Source: CAVSIP01 sp963728075 (GTDB lineage Bacteria > Actinomycetota > Actinomycetes > JAFAQI01 > DASSKL01). From it: a DNA stretch of 64,000 bases. The position numbers and the translations under genes were made by a program. The notes under the pieces were generated by a model. The model saw nothing but the letters and a program-made list of their open reading frames with translations, did not search any database and was not told the origin of the DNA. The number at the start of each line of letters is the position of its first letter. Positions within the stretch are counted from its first letter, which is position 1. Positions 1 through 7,590 of this stretch are shown one piece after another. Location: the NCBI GenBank assembly GCA_963728075.1, contig CAVSIP010000007.1, positions 186,001-250,000 of the forward strand. The letters run 5' to 3'.

Positions 1-785
1 AGCTGCGCGGTGAACAGCTGGCTGATCCCGCCGTAGGAGATGCCCATCATGCCGACCTTGTGGCCCTTGACCCACGACTGGTTGGCGATGGTCTCGATCA
101 CGTCGTAGCCGTCGAGGTTCTGCAACGGCTCGAAGAAGTTGTACGCGCCGCCGGAGCAGCCGGTGCCGCGCATGTTCACGTCGACGACTGCGAAGCCCAT
201 CGCGTTGGCGACTGCGGCGATGCCGTTCGTGGGGCCGTTCGGGTTGGCGTAGCCGTACCCGGAGTACTCGATGAGTGTCGGGTACGGCTCCGCGTAGTCG
301 GGGCCGGCCGGGATGTTGTTGTCGGGGACCTTCTGGCCGTTCACCTCGACCGGCGGCGCGGTCGGCGGGTGCACGTAGATGGCGAGCGTGGTGCCGTCAC
401 GGGTGGTGAGGTAGCCGTACCCGTGGTCGGGGATCTGCTGGTCGTAGACGCTCGGGTCCCATGGCTGGGCCGTCTGGTCGTGCACCGTGATCGGGTGGGA
501 GGTCGTCCCGTCGACCCGCACGCGGTAGCCCGTCCCGGGTGTCACCTCGTAGAACAGCGTGCCACCGAGGTCGTTGACCGTCTTCGTCGCGATCATGCTG
601 CCGGAGGCGTCGAGCAGCGTGGCGGTCGCGCCGGGCGTCGCGTGGGTGACGTAGACCTGGTCCACGCTGCCGCTCGCGGTGAAGCCGGCGCTCGGCGTGG
701 CTGCGGTGGCGGCGAGACTGCCGGCCACGACGGCGATGAGTGCCGCCACGAGCGACATCCGCAAGGTTCGACTGGTTGTGTGCAC
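1..785 (-). CDS. Secreted CocE/NonD (peptidase S15-type) alpha/beta hydrolase, 3' end cut by the window
   Basis: The visible part is the N-terminal 261 residues. A basic-hydrophobic signal peptide (about residues 5-35, ending near Ala-Ala-Thr-Pro-Ser-Ala) predicts export. The nucleophile elbow GISYGG is seen close to the window edge, with the catalytic Ser near residue 250, preceded by the RGTGCSGGAYNFF block typical of X-prolyl dipeptidyl-peptidase/CocE hydrolases. The catalytic Asp and His and the usual C-terminal jelly-roll domain lie outside the window. The GTG at 785 is used as start; ATG at 758 is an in-frame alternative that would shorten the charged n-region. The substrate (peptide, ester or acyl amide) cannot be read from sequence. 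It is transcribed away from the sigma factor gene, only 50 bases separating the two. Confidence 0.85.
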   Translation of the reverse strand, partial: MHTTSRTLRMSLVAALIAVVAGSLAATAATPSAGFTASGSVDQVYVTHATPGATATLLDASGSMIATKTVNDLGGTLFYEVTPGTGYRVRVDGTTSHPITVHDQTAQPWDPSVYDQQIPDHGYGYLTTRDGTTLAIYVHPPTAPPVEVNGQKVPDNNIPAGPDYAEPYPTLIEYSGYGYANPNGPTNGIAAVANAMGFAVVDVNMRGTGCSGGAYNFFEPLQNLDGYDVIETIANQSWVKGHKVGMMGISYGGISQLFTAQ

Positions 786-822
786 CTCCACTCGTTCGAC
801 GTCGCCCGGCCCGGCTCCTCCC

Positions 823-828
823 TAGGAT
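823..828 (+). promoter_or_regulatory. -10 box TAGGAT of a probably leaderless sigma-factor mRNA
   Basis: TAGGAT ends 7 bases before GTG 836, so transcription would begin at or next to the start codon. No Shine-Dalgarno sequence precedes that codon, which agrees with a leaderless message. Confidence 0.5.
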
Positions 829-835
829 GTGGCCG

Positions 836-1810
836 GTGAGCGCACCCACCCTGACGGCAGGCGAGCTCGAGGACCGGTTCGAGCAGCACCGGCTGGAGCT
901 GCGGGCGTACTGCTACCGGATGCTCGCGTCGCCGTTCGAGGCGGACGACGCGGTGCAGGAGACCTTCATCCGCGCCTGGCGGGGGGTGGCCGCGTTCGAG
1001 GGCCGGTCGTCGCTGCGCTCGTGGCTCTACCGCATCGCGACGAACATCTGCCTCGACATGCTGCGCAGCGGGCAGCGGCGCCCGCGACCGATGGATCTCG
1101 GGCCGGCGCGTGAGCCGGTCGCCGACAACCTCGCTGTGCCGGCCGAGGTGAGCTGGCTGGAGCCGATCCCGGACGCGCTCGTGCTGGGAGCGGACGACCC
1201 GGCCGACGTCGCGGTCGCTCGCGAGAGCGTCCGGCTGGCGTTCGTCGCGGCGCTGCAGCAGCTGCCCCCGCGGCAGCGAGCCGTCCTCATCCTCTGCGAG
1301 GTGCTGCAGTGGCGGGCCGCGGAGACGGCCGAGCTGCTCGACACAACCGTGGCGTCGGTGAACAGCGCGCTGCAGCGGGCGCGGGCCACGCTGGCCGCCT
1401 CCCCGCCGCAGCCCGCCGACACCGAGCTCACGGAGGCCGCCCGCGAGCTGCTGACCCGCTACGTCGCCGCGTTCGAGGCGTACGACGTGACCGCGCTCAC
1501 CCGCCTCATCCGCGAGGACGCGACCCAGTCGATGCCGCCGTACGACCTGTGGCTGGCCGGCCGGGACGACATCTTCGCCTGGTGGTTCGGCCCGGGCATG
1601 GGCTGCAGCGGCTCCCGGGTCGTGCCCGCGCCAGGCGCGAACGGGATGCCGGCCTTCGGCCAGTACAAGCCCGACCCGGCCGGCGGCTACTCGCCGTGGG
1701 CGCTGCAGGTGGTCGAGCTGCGGGAGGGGCGGATCGGCGAGCTCACGTTCTTCCTCGACACCGAGCGGCTGTTCCCGCTGTTCGGCCTGCCGGCGCGGCT
1801 GGCGGGCTGA
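836..1810 (+). CDS. ECF-type sigma-70 factor with C-terminal SnoaL/NTF2-like domain (TIGR02960-like)
   Basis: A 324-residue sigma factor. Region 2 (about residues 15-85) has AYCYRMLASPFEADDAVQETFIRAWRG and RSSLRSWLYRIATNICLD; region 4 (about 135-190) has LPPRQRAVLILCEVLQW and a helix-turn-helix. The last 130 residues (LWLAGRDDIFAWWFGPG, FGQYKPDPAGGYSPWALQVVEL, FFLDTERLFPLFGLP) form the NTF2-like extension found in the sigma family modelled as TIGR02960. In such factors the C-terminal domain is thought to tune activity in place of a separate anti-sigma factor, and none is encoded next to it. ATG 827 is an in-frame alternative start, but GTG 836 fits the -10 box TAGGAT. The regulon is unknown; the divergent secreted hydrolase is one possible target. 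Confidence 0.88.
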   Translation: MSAPTLTAGELEDRFEQHRLELRAYCYRMLASPFEADDAVQETFIRAWRGVAAFEGRSSLRSWLYRIATNICLDMLRSGQRRPRPMDLGPAREPVADNLAVPAEVSWLEPIPDALVLGADDPADVAVARESVRLAFVAALQQLPPRQRAVLILCEVLQWRAAETAELLDTTVASVNSALQRARATLAASPPQPADTELTEAARELLTRYVAAFEAYDVTALTRLIREDATQSMPPYDLWLAGRDDIFAWWFGPGMGCSGSRVVPAPGANGMPAFGQYKPDPAGGYSPWALQVVELREGRIGELTFFLDTERLFPLFGLPARLAG

Positions 1811-1813
1811 GCC

Positions 1814-2587
1814 CTAGCGGCTGCGCGCGAGGAAGGCGTGGCCGTACACGCCGAACTGCCGTGCCTTCGCCTCGCCGGGCGCTCCGGAGAACGTGTCCAC
1901 CGGAGGACCGACCTCGACCTGCTCGAACCCGGTGTCCTCGAGCATCGCCACCCAGCCCGCGCACGGCAGGCCACCGGCAATTCAACCGGTCCACAGGTCG
2001 ATCTGGCGCATCGCCTCCACCGGGACCGGCCGGCCGTTCGCGATGTCGGCGAACGCGAGGATGCCTCCGGGACGCAGCACGCGCCGGATCTCGTCGAACG
2101 CGGCTCGCTTGTCGGCGCACAGGTTGACGACGCCGTTGGAGATCACTACGTCTGCCCAGCCGTCGTCGACCGGCAGCTCCTCGGCGAGGCCCTCGCGGAA
2201 CTCCACCCGCTCGGCGATGCCGAGTTCGGCCGCGGTCCGGCGCGACTTGGCGAGCATCTCCGGCGTCATGTCCACGCCGACGACGGCGCCCGCCTCACCG
2301 ACGACGTGCGCCGCGACGAACGTGTCGAAGCCGGCACCCGAGCCGACGTCGACGACCCGCTCACCGGGCCGCGGCCGGCGCAGCGAGAAGGGGTTGCCGA
2401 CCCCGGCGAACGACTCGACCGCGGGGTCCGGCAGCGCTGCGACCAGGGCGGCGTCGTACCCGAGGAGTGCCGCCAGCCGCCGCCCGGTGTGGAAGTGGTG
2501 CTCGCCGTCCGGGTGCTCGGCGACCTCCCGGTACTTCACGCGCACCCGGTCGCGCAGCGCCTGGGTGTCGATGGCCGGCTCAGCCAT
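1814..2587 (-). CDS. Arsenite-methyltransferase-like SAM enzyme, probable selenoprotein (in-frame UGA at codon 202)
   Basis: The frame from ATG 2587 encodes a class I SAM-dependent methyltransferase: motif I VDVGSGAGFD at residues 79-88, VDMTPEML, SNGVVNL, and RRVLRPGGILAFADI. It meets TGA at 1982-1984, directly after IDLWTG. In the same frame translation continues IAGGLPCAGW...FGVYGHAFLARSR to TAG at 1814-1816. Homologous ArsM-like proteins read TGCIAGAL here, so the UGA sits at the conserved, metalloid-binding Cys. A hairpin with the layout of a bacterial SECIS starts 9 bases after the UGA. I therefore annotate a 257-residue selenoprotein with Sec at 202; if UGA terminates, the product is a 201-residue fragment lacking the C-terminal cap. 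It follows the DsrE-like gene after 14 bases (probable operon). Substrate could be arsenite, selenium or a thiol. A nonsense mutation is the main alternative. Confidence 0.75.
1953..1973 (-). promoter_or_regulatory. SECIS-like stem-loop downstream of the in-frame UGA
   Basis: On the minus strand, 9 bases after the UGA, UGGCCUGC pairs with GCGGGCUG (8 pairs, three of them G-U) around the five-base loop CGUGC. The loop opens 17 bases after the UGA and has G as its second base followed by U. These are the features required of bacterial SECIS elements: a short apical loop with G in its first two positions, 16-37 bases from the UGA. The hairpin was folded by eye, not by program. Confidence 0.6.
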
Positions 2588-2601
2588 GGCGCCACCGCCT
2601 C

Positions 2602-2967
2602 TCAGTAGCTGAACGTCGTGGCGCCCTCGTCGCCGATCCAGGCCCACATCGGCACGGTGCCGCCCAGCTCGGCTCCGGCGATCAGCCGGGTGTCGTCGAG
2701 CTGCTTGGCGGTGAAGCAGATGGGGCAGACGAGGTAGCGGCCACCGGCCGCCTCGTACCGCTTGGCCAGGTCGGCGAGCGGGGGACAGCCGTCACAGGCG
2801 ACGCCGACGGCGGTGCCGTCCACCGCCAGGCGTACCGCCTCCTTGGTCAGGAACATCAGCGTCGGCCGGCCGGACTCGGCCGCGCCGACCGCGACGAGGA
2901 AGGCGACGGTCACCTTCTCGGGGTCCTCGAGCCCGGTCGTCAGGCTGATCACGGCCTTGCCTGCCAT
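2602..2967 (-). CDS. DsrE/DsrF-like small sulfur-relay protein
   Basis: 121 residues of DsrE-fold type: an N-terminal Rossmann-like strand (AVISLTTGLEDPEKVTVAF), a central GRPTLMFLTKEAV segment, and cysteines at 58/61 (CDGC) and 81/84 (VCPICF). The CxxC at 81-84 occupies the usual active-site loop position. DsrE-family proteins bind and relay persulfide sulfur or selenium. It begins at ATG 2967 behind a GGAGGA ribosome-binding site and a -10 box TAGCGT at 3010-3005, and it is the first gene of an operon with the UGA-containing methyltransferase. That partner suggests a role in thiol/metalloid or chalcogen chemistry rather than dissimilatory sulfite reduction, for which no genes are present. 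Confidence 0.82.
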   Translation of the reverse strand: MAGKAVISLTTGLEDPEKVTVAFLVAVGAAESGRPTLMFLTKEAVRLAVDGTAVGVACDGCPPLADLAKRYEAAGGRYLVCPICFTAKQLDDTRLIAGAELGGTVPMWAWIGDEGATTFSY

Positions 2968-3004
2968 GGCGTCCTCCTCACCCGCGGGGGTTGTGGTGGT
3001 GCGG

Positions 3005-3010
3005 ACGCTA
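3005..3010 (-). promoter_or_regulatory. -10 box TAGCGT for the dsrE-like/methyltransferase operon
   Basis: Minus-strand TAGCGT lies 37 bases before ATG 2967. ACGACA, 17 bases further upstream, is a partial -35 match. A GGAGGA ribosome-binding site follows, so this message has a short leader. Confidence 0.45.
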
Positions 3011-3045
3011 GGCGCGGCAGGGGTCGCTGTCGTCGGGTGTTCGCC

Positions 3046-4620
3046 CTACGTGTCCAACGGCTGGAGCGAGTCGAGCAGCCCGTGCTGCAGGGCGAACAGG
3101 GTCGCGGTCGCCCGCGTGGTCGCGCCCGTTTTGGCGTAGATGCGCTCGATGTGCGTGCCCGCTGTCTTCGGGCTGATACCGAGCGCTCGGGCGACCTGCC
3201 GGTTCGTGGCGCCGCGTGCGATGAGCGTGAGCACCTCCACCTCACGAGCGGTGAGCCCGGCCGGGCTGCTACGCCGGCGACCGGTGGGGTGGCCTGCTGC
3301 GGCCAGGACCGCGTCGACGGCGTCCGCGGCCAGCCGTCCGGCGTGGGCCTCGGCACGCAGCTCGGCCACCGCGTGCTGGGCCGGCAGCGCGGGCCGGTGC
3401 GGTCGGTGCTCGGTCATGGCCCGGTAGGCGCAGGCCGCGGCGAGGACGCGCCCCGTCGCCGGGATCGCCGGTCCGGCAAGGCCGCGCGGGTAGCCCGAGC
3501 CGTCCAGCCGCTCATGGGTGAGCGCCGCGATCGTGCCCAGCCGGGCGAGCGCGGGCGGCCGGGCAAGCACGCGGTCGGTGTAGTACGCGTGCATCCGCAT
3601 CCGCTCCGACTCCGGCACGCTCAGCGGTCCGGCCTTGTCGAGGATGCTCGCGGGGACCCCGTGCATCCCCACGTCGTGCAGGAGCCCGGCCCGGCGGATG
3701 GCGTCGACCTCCGTCGGCGGAAGCCCGGCGTGCGCGGCGGCGTCGCCGGCGAGAGCTGCCACCCGCCTGGAGTGGCCGGCCCGCGAGATCGAGCGCAGGT
3801 CGGTGAAGTCGGCGAGTGCGGCGAGTGCGGCGTCGAGGTCCGGGCCGGACAGGGGGCGGTGCAGCGCCGGGTCGGCGGCGATCACCTCGTAGCAGTCGAC
3901 GGGACCTGCGCAGTCAGGCATGAGATCGGCGGCCAGGTCGCAGAAGGCGTCGACCAGCGCGGGGTCGAAGTGCCGGCCCCGGCGCGCCTTGGCCACGTCC
4001 ACGGCCGCCTGCACGCCGTCGACCCGGTGATGGACCTCGACGACGTCGGCGAGGTGGAACAGGCGCATGGTGAGCGCGATGTCCTCGCCGCCGACCCCCG
4101 CGGGGATGCCGCGGCCGTCCCAGTGCGTGAAGAACTGCCGCAGGGGGTCGCGGACGTCGCTGCCGAGGCCGAGGCGCTCTGCCAGCGTCGACGTGGACAG
4201 GCAGTGCGACATCAACCCGCGCTGGACCGCCTTGCCCCCGGTGGCCACCAGCGCGGCGGCGGTGCGCAGCCGGTCGAGCGGCGGCTGTCCCGTACCGGCG
4301 TGGCTGACCATGAACCCGAGCGCGGGCAGCCCGGCGAACTCGACCTGGTAGCTGTCCCGCCGGAAGGCGATGTCGTTGCCGAACAGCCGGGCGACCTCCG
4401 GGGTGTCCGCGACGCAGCCGACCCACGCGAGCACCGCGACGTAGAAGAGTGCAGTGCGGTCCTCCTCCGCCAGGTGCACCTGCTCGCCGAGCCGGGCGGC
4501 GATGCGCCACGAGCGCAGCACGTGCTCCATCGGCTGCCCGAGCCCGAGGTCCGTCGCCAGGGAGAACGCGGCGAGCAGCTCGGCCAGGCCGATGCTCGTG
4601 TCCGCGCCCTGCGGCTGCAT
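3046..4620 (-). CDS. HD-domain (HD-GYP-like) protein fused to a C-terminal LuxR-type DNA-binding domain
   Basis: A 524-residue protein. The middle carries an HD phosphohydrolase domain: AGHSRRVAALAGDAAAHAG, then LLHDVGMHGVP with His315-Asp316, and later ALTHERLDGSGYPRG, which closely resembles the HD-GYP block HHERxDGxGYP. The N-terminal half has a second, degenerate HD-like region (THWDGRGIPAG). Residues about 460-520 (LTAREVEVLTLIARGATNRQVARALGISPKTAGTHIERIYAKTG) form a LuxR helix-turn-helix. The layout suggests a one-component transcription factor whose metal-binding HD module senses or degrades a nucleotide signal such as c-di-GMP. ATG 4620 was chosen because a -10 box TACCCT lies six bases upstream. 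Confidence 0.82.
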   Translation of the reverse strand: MQPQGADTSIGLAELLAAFSLATDLGLGQPMEHVLRSWRIAARLGEQVHLAEEDRTALFYVAVLAWVGCVADTPEVARLFGNDIAFRRDSYQVEFAGLPALGFMVSHAGTGQPPLDRLRTAAALVATGGKAVQRGLMSHCLSTSTLAERLGLGSDVRDPLRQFFTHWDGRGIPAGVGGEDIALTMRLFHLADVVEVHHRVDGVQAAVDVAKARRGRHFDPALVDAFCDLAADLMPDCAGPVDCYEVIAADPALHRPLSGPDLDAALAALADFTDLRSISRAGHSRRVAALAGDAAAHAGLPPTEVDAIRRAGLLHDVGMHGVPASILDKAGPLSVPESERMRMHAYYTDRVLARPPALARLGTIAALTHERLDGSGYPRGLAGPAIPATGRVLAAACAYRAMTEHRPHRPALPAQHAVAELRAEAHAGRLAADAVDAVLAAAGHPTGRRRSSPAGLTAREVEVLTLIARGATNRQVARALGISPKTAGTHIERIYAKTGATTRATATLFALQHGLLDSLQPLDT

Positions 4621-4626
4621 GGCAGC

Positions 4627-4632
4627 AGGGTA
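4627..4632 (-). promoter_or_regulatory. -10 box TACCCT of a leaderless HD/LuxR mRNA
   Basis: Minus-strand TACCCT, six bases (GCTGCC), then ATG 4620. The spacing equals that of the other leaderless starts in this window. Confidence 0.5.
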
Positions 4633-4767
4633 GGAGCGTTGCGCTCGCGCGACCAGGTCCTCGAAGGGCTGAACCGGGTGTTCCTCGCGGCGCGTGGGGT
4701 AGCCCGTCCCTACGGGGGTCGATCGAGTGCACCACGCGAACCGACCGACAGCGGAGGGCTGGTACAG

Positions 4768-5727
4768 ATGGCCGCCGGAGGCATGAAGCGCACGTTCGAC
4801 GGGTTCCAGCAGCGGCACGCTGCTGTGGGCATCCCGCTCGCAACGGCGAAGAAGTTCAGCGAGGACTACTCCACGAACCTCGCCTCGATGATCGCCTTCT
4901 GGGCGTTCTTCTCCATCTTCCCGCTGTTCCTGGCGTTCGTGACCCTGCTCGGGTTCTTCCTCCCCGCCGACCAGAAGCAGAGCGTGCTGCAGCACGTCTC
5001 GTCGATGTTCCCGCTCCTCGACACCTCGACGGTCGGCAAGCTGTCCGGGAGCTGGTGGGCGCTGGCCGTGGGCCTCGGCTCGGCGCTGTGGAGCGGCACC
5101 GCGGCCGTACGCGTCACGCAGTTCGCGTTCAACTCGGTCTGGGAGATCCCCTACCGGGACCGCCCCAAGCTGCTCGAGAAGCTGACCCGCAGCCTCGCGG
5201 TGCTCGCCACGCTCGGTGTCGGCATCGTCGTCAGCACGATCGTCACCGGGTTCGTGAGCGGGCAGAACACCGGTGTCCAGCTCGGCGCGGCCGGCCGCAT
5301 CGGCGGGTTCGCCCTCGCCATCGTGCTCGATGTCGGCATCTTCGTGGCCGCGTTCCGGATGCTGACCGACCGCGAGGTCTCGACGCGGGACGTGCTGCCC
5401 GGCGCGGTGTTCTCCGGGCTGGTCTTCTGGGTGCTCCAGTCGGCGTCGTCGCTGATCATCTCCCGGTACCTCAGCAACGCGCAGAGCACGTACGCCAACT
5501 TCGCGACCGTCATCGCCATCCTGTGGTGGTTCTACCTGCAGTCGGTCGTCACCCTGCTCGGCGCGCAGGTGAACGTCGTGCTCGCCGAGCGGCTGTGGCC
5601 GCGCGGGCTGGTGGACGCGCCGGCCACCGAGGCGGACCACCGTGCGTTCGAGGCGTACGCGCAGGAGCGCTCGTACACCGAGGCCCAGCAGGTCCAGACG
5701 TCGTTCGGGACTCGAGAGATCGGCTGA
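4768..5727 (+). CDS. YihY/BrkB-family inner-membrane protein
   Basis: 319 residues with about six hydrophobic segments, e.g. NLASMIAFWAFFSIFPLFLAFVTLLGFF, the WWALAVGLGSALWSGTAAVR segment, SLAVLATLGVGIVVSTIVTGF, GGFALAIVLDVGIFVAAF, DVLPGAVFSGLVFWVLQSASSLII and FATVIAILWWFYLQSVVTLLGAQVNVVL. The last is the signature of the YihY/BrkB family, whose molecular role remains unsettled despite older ribonuclease BN and Brk-resistance annotations. The cytoplasmic N-terminus is basic and the C-terminal tail hydrophilic. ATG 4768 has GGAGGG nine bases upstream. The gene is divergent from the HD/LuxR gene with 147 bases between, so they could share control. Confidence 0.85.
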   Translation: MAAGGMKRTFDGFQQRHAAVGIPLATAKKFSEDYSTNLASMIAFWAFFSIFPLFLAFVTLLGFFLPADQKQSVLQHVSSMFPLLDTSTVGKLSGSWWALAVGLGSALWSGTAAVRVTQFAFNSVWEIPYRDRPKLLEKLTRSLAVLATLGVGIVVSTIVTGFVSGQNTGVQLGAAGRIGGFALAIVLDVGIFVAAFRMLTDREVSTRDVLPGAVFSGLVFWVLQSASSLIISRYLSNAQSTYANFATVIAILWWFYLQSVVTLLGAQVNVVLAERLWPRGLVDAPATEADHRAFEAYAQERSYTEAQQVQTSFGTREIG

Positions 5728-5734
5728 GGCACGT

Positions 5735-5740
5735 TACGTT
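5735..5740 (+). promoter_or_regulatory. -10 box TACGTT of a leaderless mRNA
   Basis: TACGTT, six bases (GCCCTC), then GTG 5747; no ribosome-binding site is present. Confidence 0.5.
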
Positions 5741-5746
5741 GCCCTC

Positions 5747-6631
5747 GTGGCGGACCTGCTCCATCCCTCTCCTCGTCCCGGGCGGCTGCGCGAGCTGCTT
5801 GCCGCGCCCGAGCCGGTGCTGGCCCCTGGCGCGTACGACGCGCTGACCGCACGGCTGGTCGAGGAGGCCGGGTTCTCGTGCGTGTACATGACCGGTTTCG
5901 GGACCGCGGCGTCCTTGCTCGGCCGTCCGGACATCGGCCTGCTCACGGGTACGGAGATGGTCGACAACGCCCGCCGCATCGTCGGGGCCGTGGGGGTGCC
6001 GGTGATCGCGGACGCGGACACCGGTTACGGCAACCCGCTGAACGTCATCCGCACGGTGACCGACTACGAGCGGGCCGGTGTGGCCGGCGTCCACCTCGAG
6101 GACCAGGTGATGCCGAAGCGCTGCGGTCACCTGGCGGGCAAGGTGCTGGTGCCGCAGGACGAGATGGTCGCCAAGGTCAAGGCGGCGGTTGCGGCGCGCA
6201 ACGACCCGGACTTCGTGCTCATCGCGCGGACGGACGCGCGGTCGGTGGACGGGTTGGACGCGGCGCTGCGCCGGGCGTCCGCGTACCTCGACGCCGGCGC
6301 GGACATGCTGTTCGTCGAGGCGCCCGAGAGCGAGGACGAGGTCGAGCGGGTGGCCCGCGAGCTCGCCGGTGTGCCGCTGCTGTTCAACTGGGCCGAGGGT
6401 GGGCGTACGCCGCCGGTGTCCCTGCAGCGGCTCGGCGAGCTGGGGTTCCGGCTGGTCATCTTCCCGATCGGCGTGCTGCTCACGGCGACGGCCGCCGTGC
6501 GGGAGTTCCTCGCGGCGCTGCGGCGTGACGGGACCCCGCAGCGCCAGCTGGCCGGTCTGCCGGCCCTGCCGGACTTCGTGGAGTTCATCGGTATGCCCGA
6601 GGTCCGTGACCTCGAGCAGCGGTTCTCGTAG
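5747..6631 (+). CDS. Isocitrate lyase/PEP mutase superfamily enzyme (methylisocitrate lyase- or oxaloacetase-like)
   Basis: 294 residues, the usual size of the PEP mutase/isocitrate lyase superfamily: APGAYDALTARLVEEAGF at the start, IADADTGYGNPLNVIRTV with the metal-binding acidic residues, HLEDQVMPKRCGH with the lyase signature KRCGH at residues 124-128 (catalytic Cys126), and FVLIARTDAR. The KRCGH cysteine argues for C-C lyase chemistry such as 2-methylisocitrate lyase rather than a mutase, but the exact substrate is uncertain. Start GTG 5747 follows the leaderless -10 box. Downstream GlcG-like and VOC genes read in the same direction and may form an operon for small alpha-hydroxy or keto acids. 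Confidence 0.85.
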   Translation: MADLLHPSPRPGRLRELLAAPEPVLAPGAYDALTARLVEEAGFSCVYMTGFGTAASLLGRPDIGLLTGTEMVDNARRIVGAVGVPVIADADTGYGNPLNVIRTVTDYERAGVAGVHLEDQVMPKRCGHLAGKVLVPQDEMVAKVKAAVAARNDPDFVLIARTDARSVDGLDAALRRASAYLDAGADMLFVEAPESEDEVERVARELAGVPLLFNWAEGGRTPPVSLQRLGELGFRLVIFPIGVLLTATAAVREFLAALRRDGTPQRQLAGLPALPDFVEFIGMPEVRDLEQRFS

Positions 6632-6653
6632 GTGCCCCGAGGGAGGACATCGC

Positions 6654-7085
6654 ATGGTGGACACGTTCAGCAAGGCCAGCATCAGCGTGGAGCTGGCGCA
6701 TCGAATGATCGCGGCTGCAGAGGAGAAGGCCCGCGAGCTCGGAGTCCCGATGAACATCGCGATCGTCGACGAGAGCGGTGTGCTCAAGGCGTTCAGCCGG
6801 ATGGACGGCGCCGCGCTGCTGTCGGTGCAGATCGCCCAGGACAAGGCGTACACGGCCGTCGGGTTCGGAATGCCCACGCACGGCTGGTACGACTTCATCA
6901 AGGACGACCCGCCGCTGGCCACGGGTGCCCCCACGGGGATCGACCGGCTGGTCGTGTTCGGCGGGGGGTACCCCATCAGGTCCGGTGACGCCGTCATCGG
7001 CGGCATCGGGGTCAGCGGTGGGCACTACACGCAGGACCAGCAGGTCGCCGAGGCCGGCCTCGCCGTCCTCGGCAGTGGGGCGTGA
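6654..7085 (+). CDS. GlcG/HbpS-like heme-binding-fold protein
   Basis: 143 residues of the GlcG/HbpS family (old DUF336): LAHRMIAAAEEKARELGVPMNIAIVDESGVLKAFSRMDGA at the N-terminus, then AQDKAYTAVGFG and the glycine-rich end DAVIGGIGVSGGHYTQDQQVAEAG. Members bind heme or act as accessory proteins beside glycolate, propanediol or aromatic catabolic genes; none is a proven enzyme. No signal peptide is present, unlike secreted HbpS. ATG 6654 has GGGAGGA eight to ten bases upstream, and the stop overlaps the VOC start by four bases, indicating translational coupling. Confidence 0.85.
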   Translation: MVDTFSKASISVELAHRMIAAAEEKARELGVPMNIAIVDESGVLKAFSRMDGAALLSVQIAQDKAYTAVGFGMPTHGWYDFIKDDPPLATGAPTGIDRLVVFGGGYPIRSGDAVIGGIGVSGGHYTQDQQVAEAGLAVLGSGA

Positions 7086-7588
7086 GCGTCAACCCGGTAC
7101 GGCTCAACCACGCGGTGCTGTTCGTCGCCGACCTCGAGCGGTCGCTGCGCTTCTACACCGGGGTGTTCGGCTTCGAGATCGCCGCGCGCGAGCCCCGTGC
7201 CAGCGCGGCGTTCCTGCGGCTGCCCCGGTCCGGCAACCACCACGACCTCGGGCTGTTCGGCGTGGGCGCGCAGGCGCCGCCGAAGCGGCCGGGCGGGATC
7301 GGCCTGTACCACCTCGCCTGGCAGGTGGACACCATCGACGAGCTCGCCGCCGCCCGCGAGGCGCTGCTCGCTGCTGGGGCATACAGCGGTGAGTCCAGCC
7401 ACGGGGCCACCAAGAGCGTCTACGGCGCCGACCCGGACGGCAACGAGTTCGAGGTCATGTGGATGCTGCCCCGCGGGGACTGGGGCCGGTACGAGCACGA
7501 GGCCCCCGTGGACCGGCTGGATCTCGCCGCCGAGGTGGAGCGCTGGTCGGGGGTGGGTACCGCCGGGCAGGTCGGCGCCGGGAGCTGA
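7082..7588 (+). CDS. VOC (glyoxalase/extradiol dioxygenase-fold) protein
   Basis: 168 residues containing two beta-alpha-beta-beta-beta modules: RLNHAVLFVADLERSLRFYTGVFGFEI, and GIGLYHLAWQVDTIDELAAAREALLAAG leading to SVYGADPDGNEFEVMW. Candidate metal ligands are the His in LNHAV, the His in YHLAW and the Glu in NEFEVMW, the arrangement of glyoxalase I and type I extradiol dioxygenases. At one repeat pair it is too short for a full two-domain catechol dioxygenase, so isomerase, glyoxalase or fosfomycin-resistance-like activities are all possible. It starts at GTG 7082 inside the preceding stop codon and belongs to the same transcription unit. Confidence 0.82.
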   Translation: MSVNPVRLNHAVLFVADLERSLRFYTGVFGFEIAAREPRASAAFLRLPRSGNHHDLGLFGVGAQAPPKRPGGIGLYHLAWQVDTIDELAAAREALLAAGAYSGESSHGATKSVYGADPDGNEFEVMWMLPRGDWGRYEHEAPVDRLDLAAEVERWSGVGTAGQVGAGS

Positions 7589-7590
7589 CC

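Noticed and set aside
2467..4767. Plus-strand open frame joined to the YihY-type protein
   Set aside because: The 770 residues before ATG 4768 are Arg/Gly-rich with no homology and lie antisense to DsrE and HD/LuxR genes; the ribosome-binding site at 4753 marks the true start.
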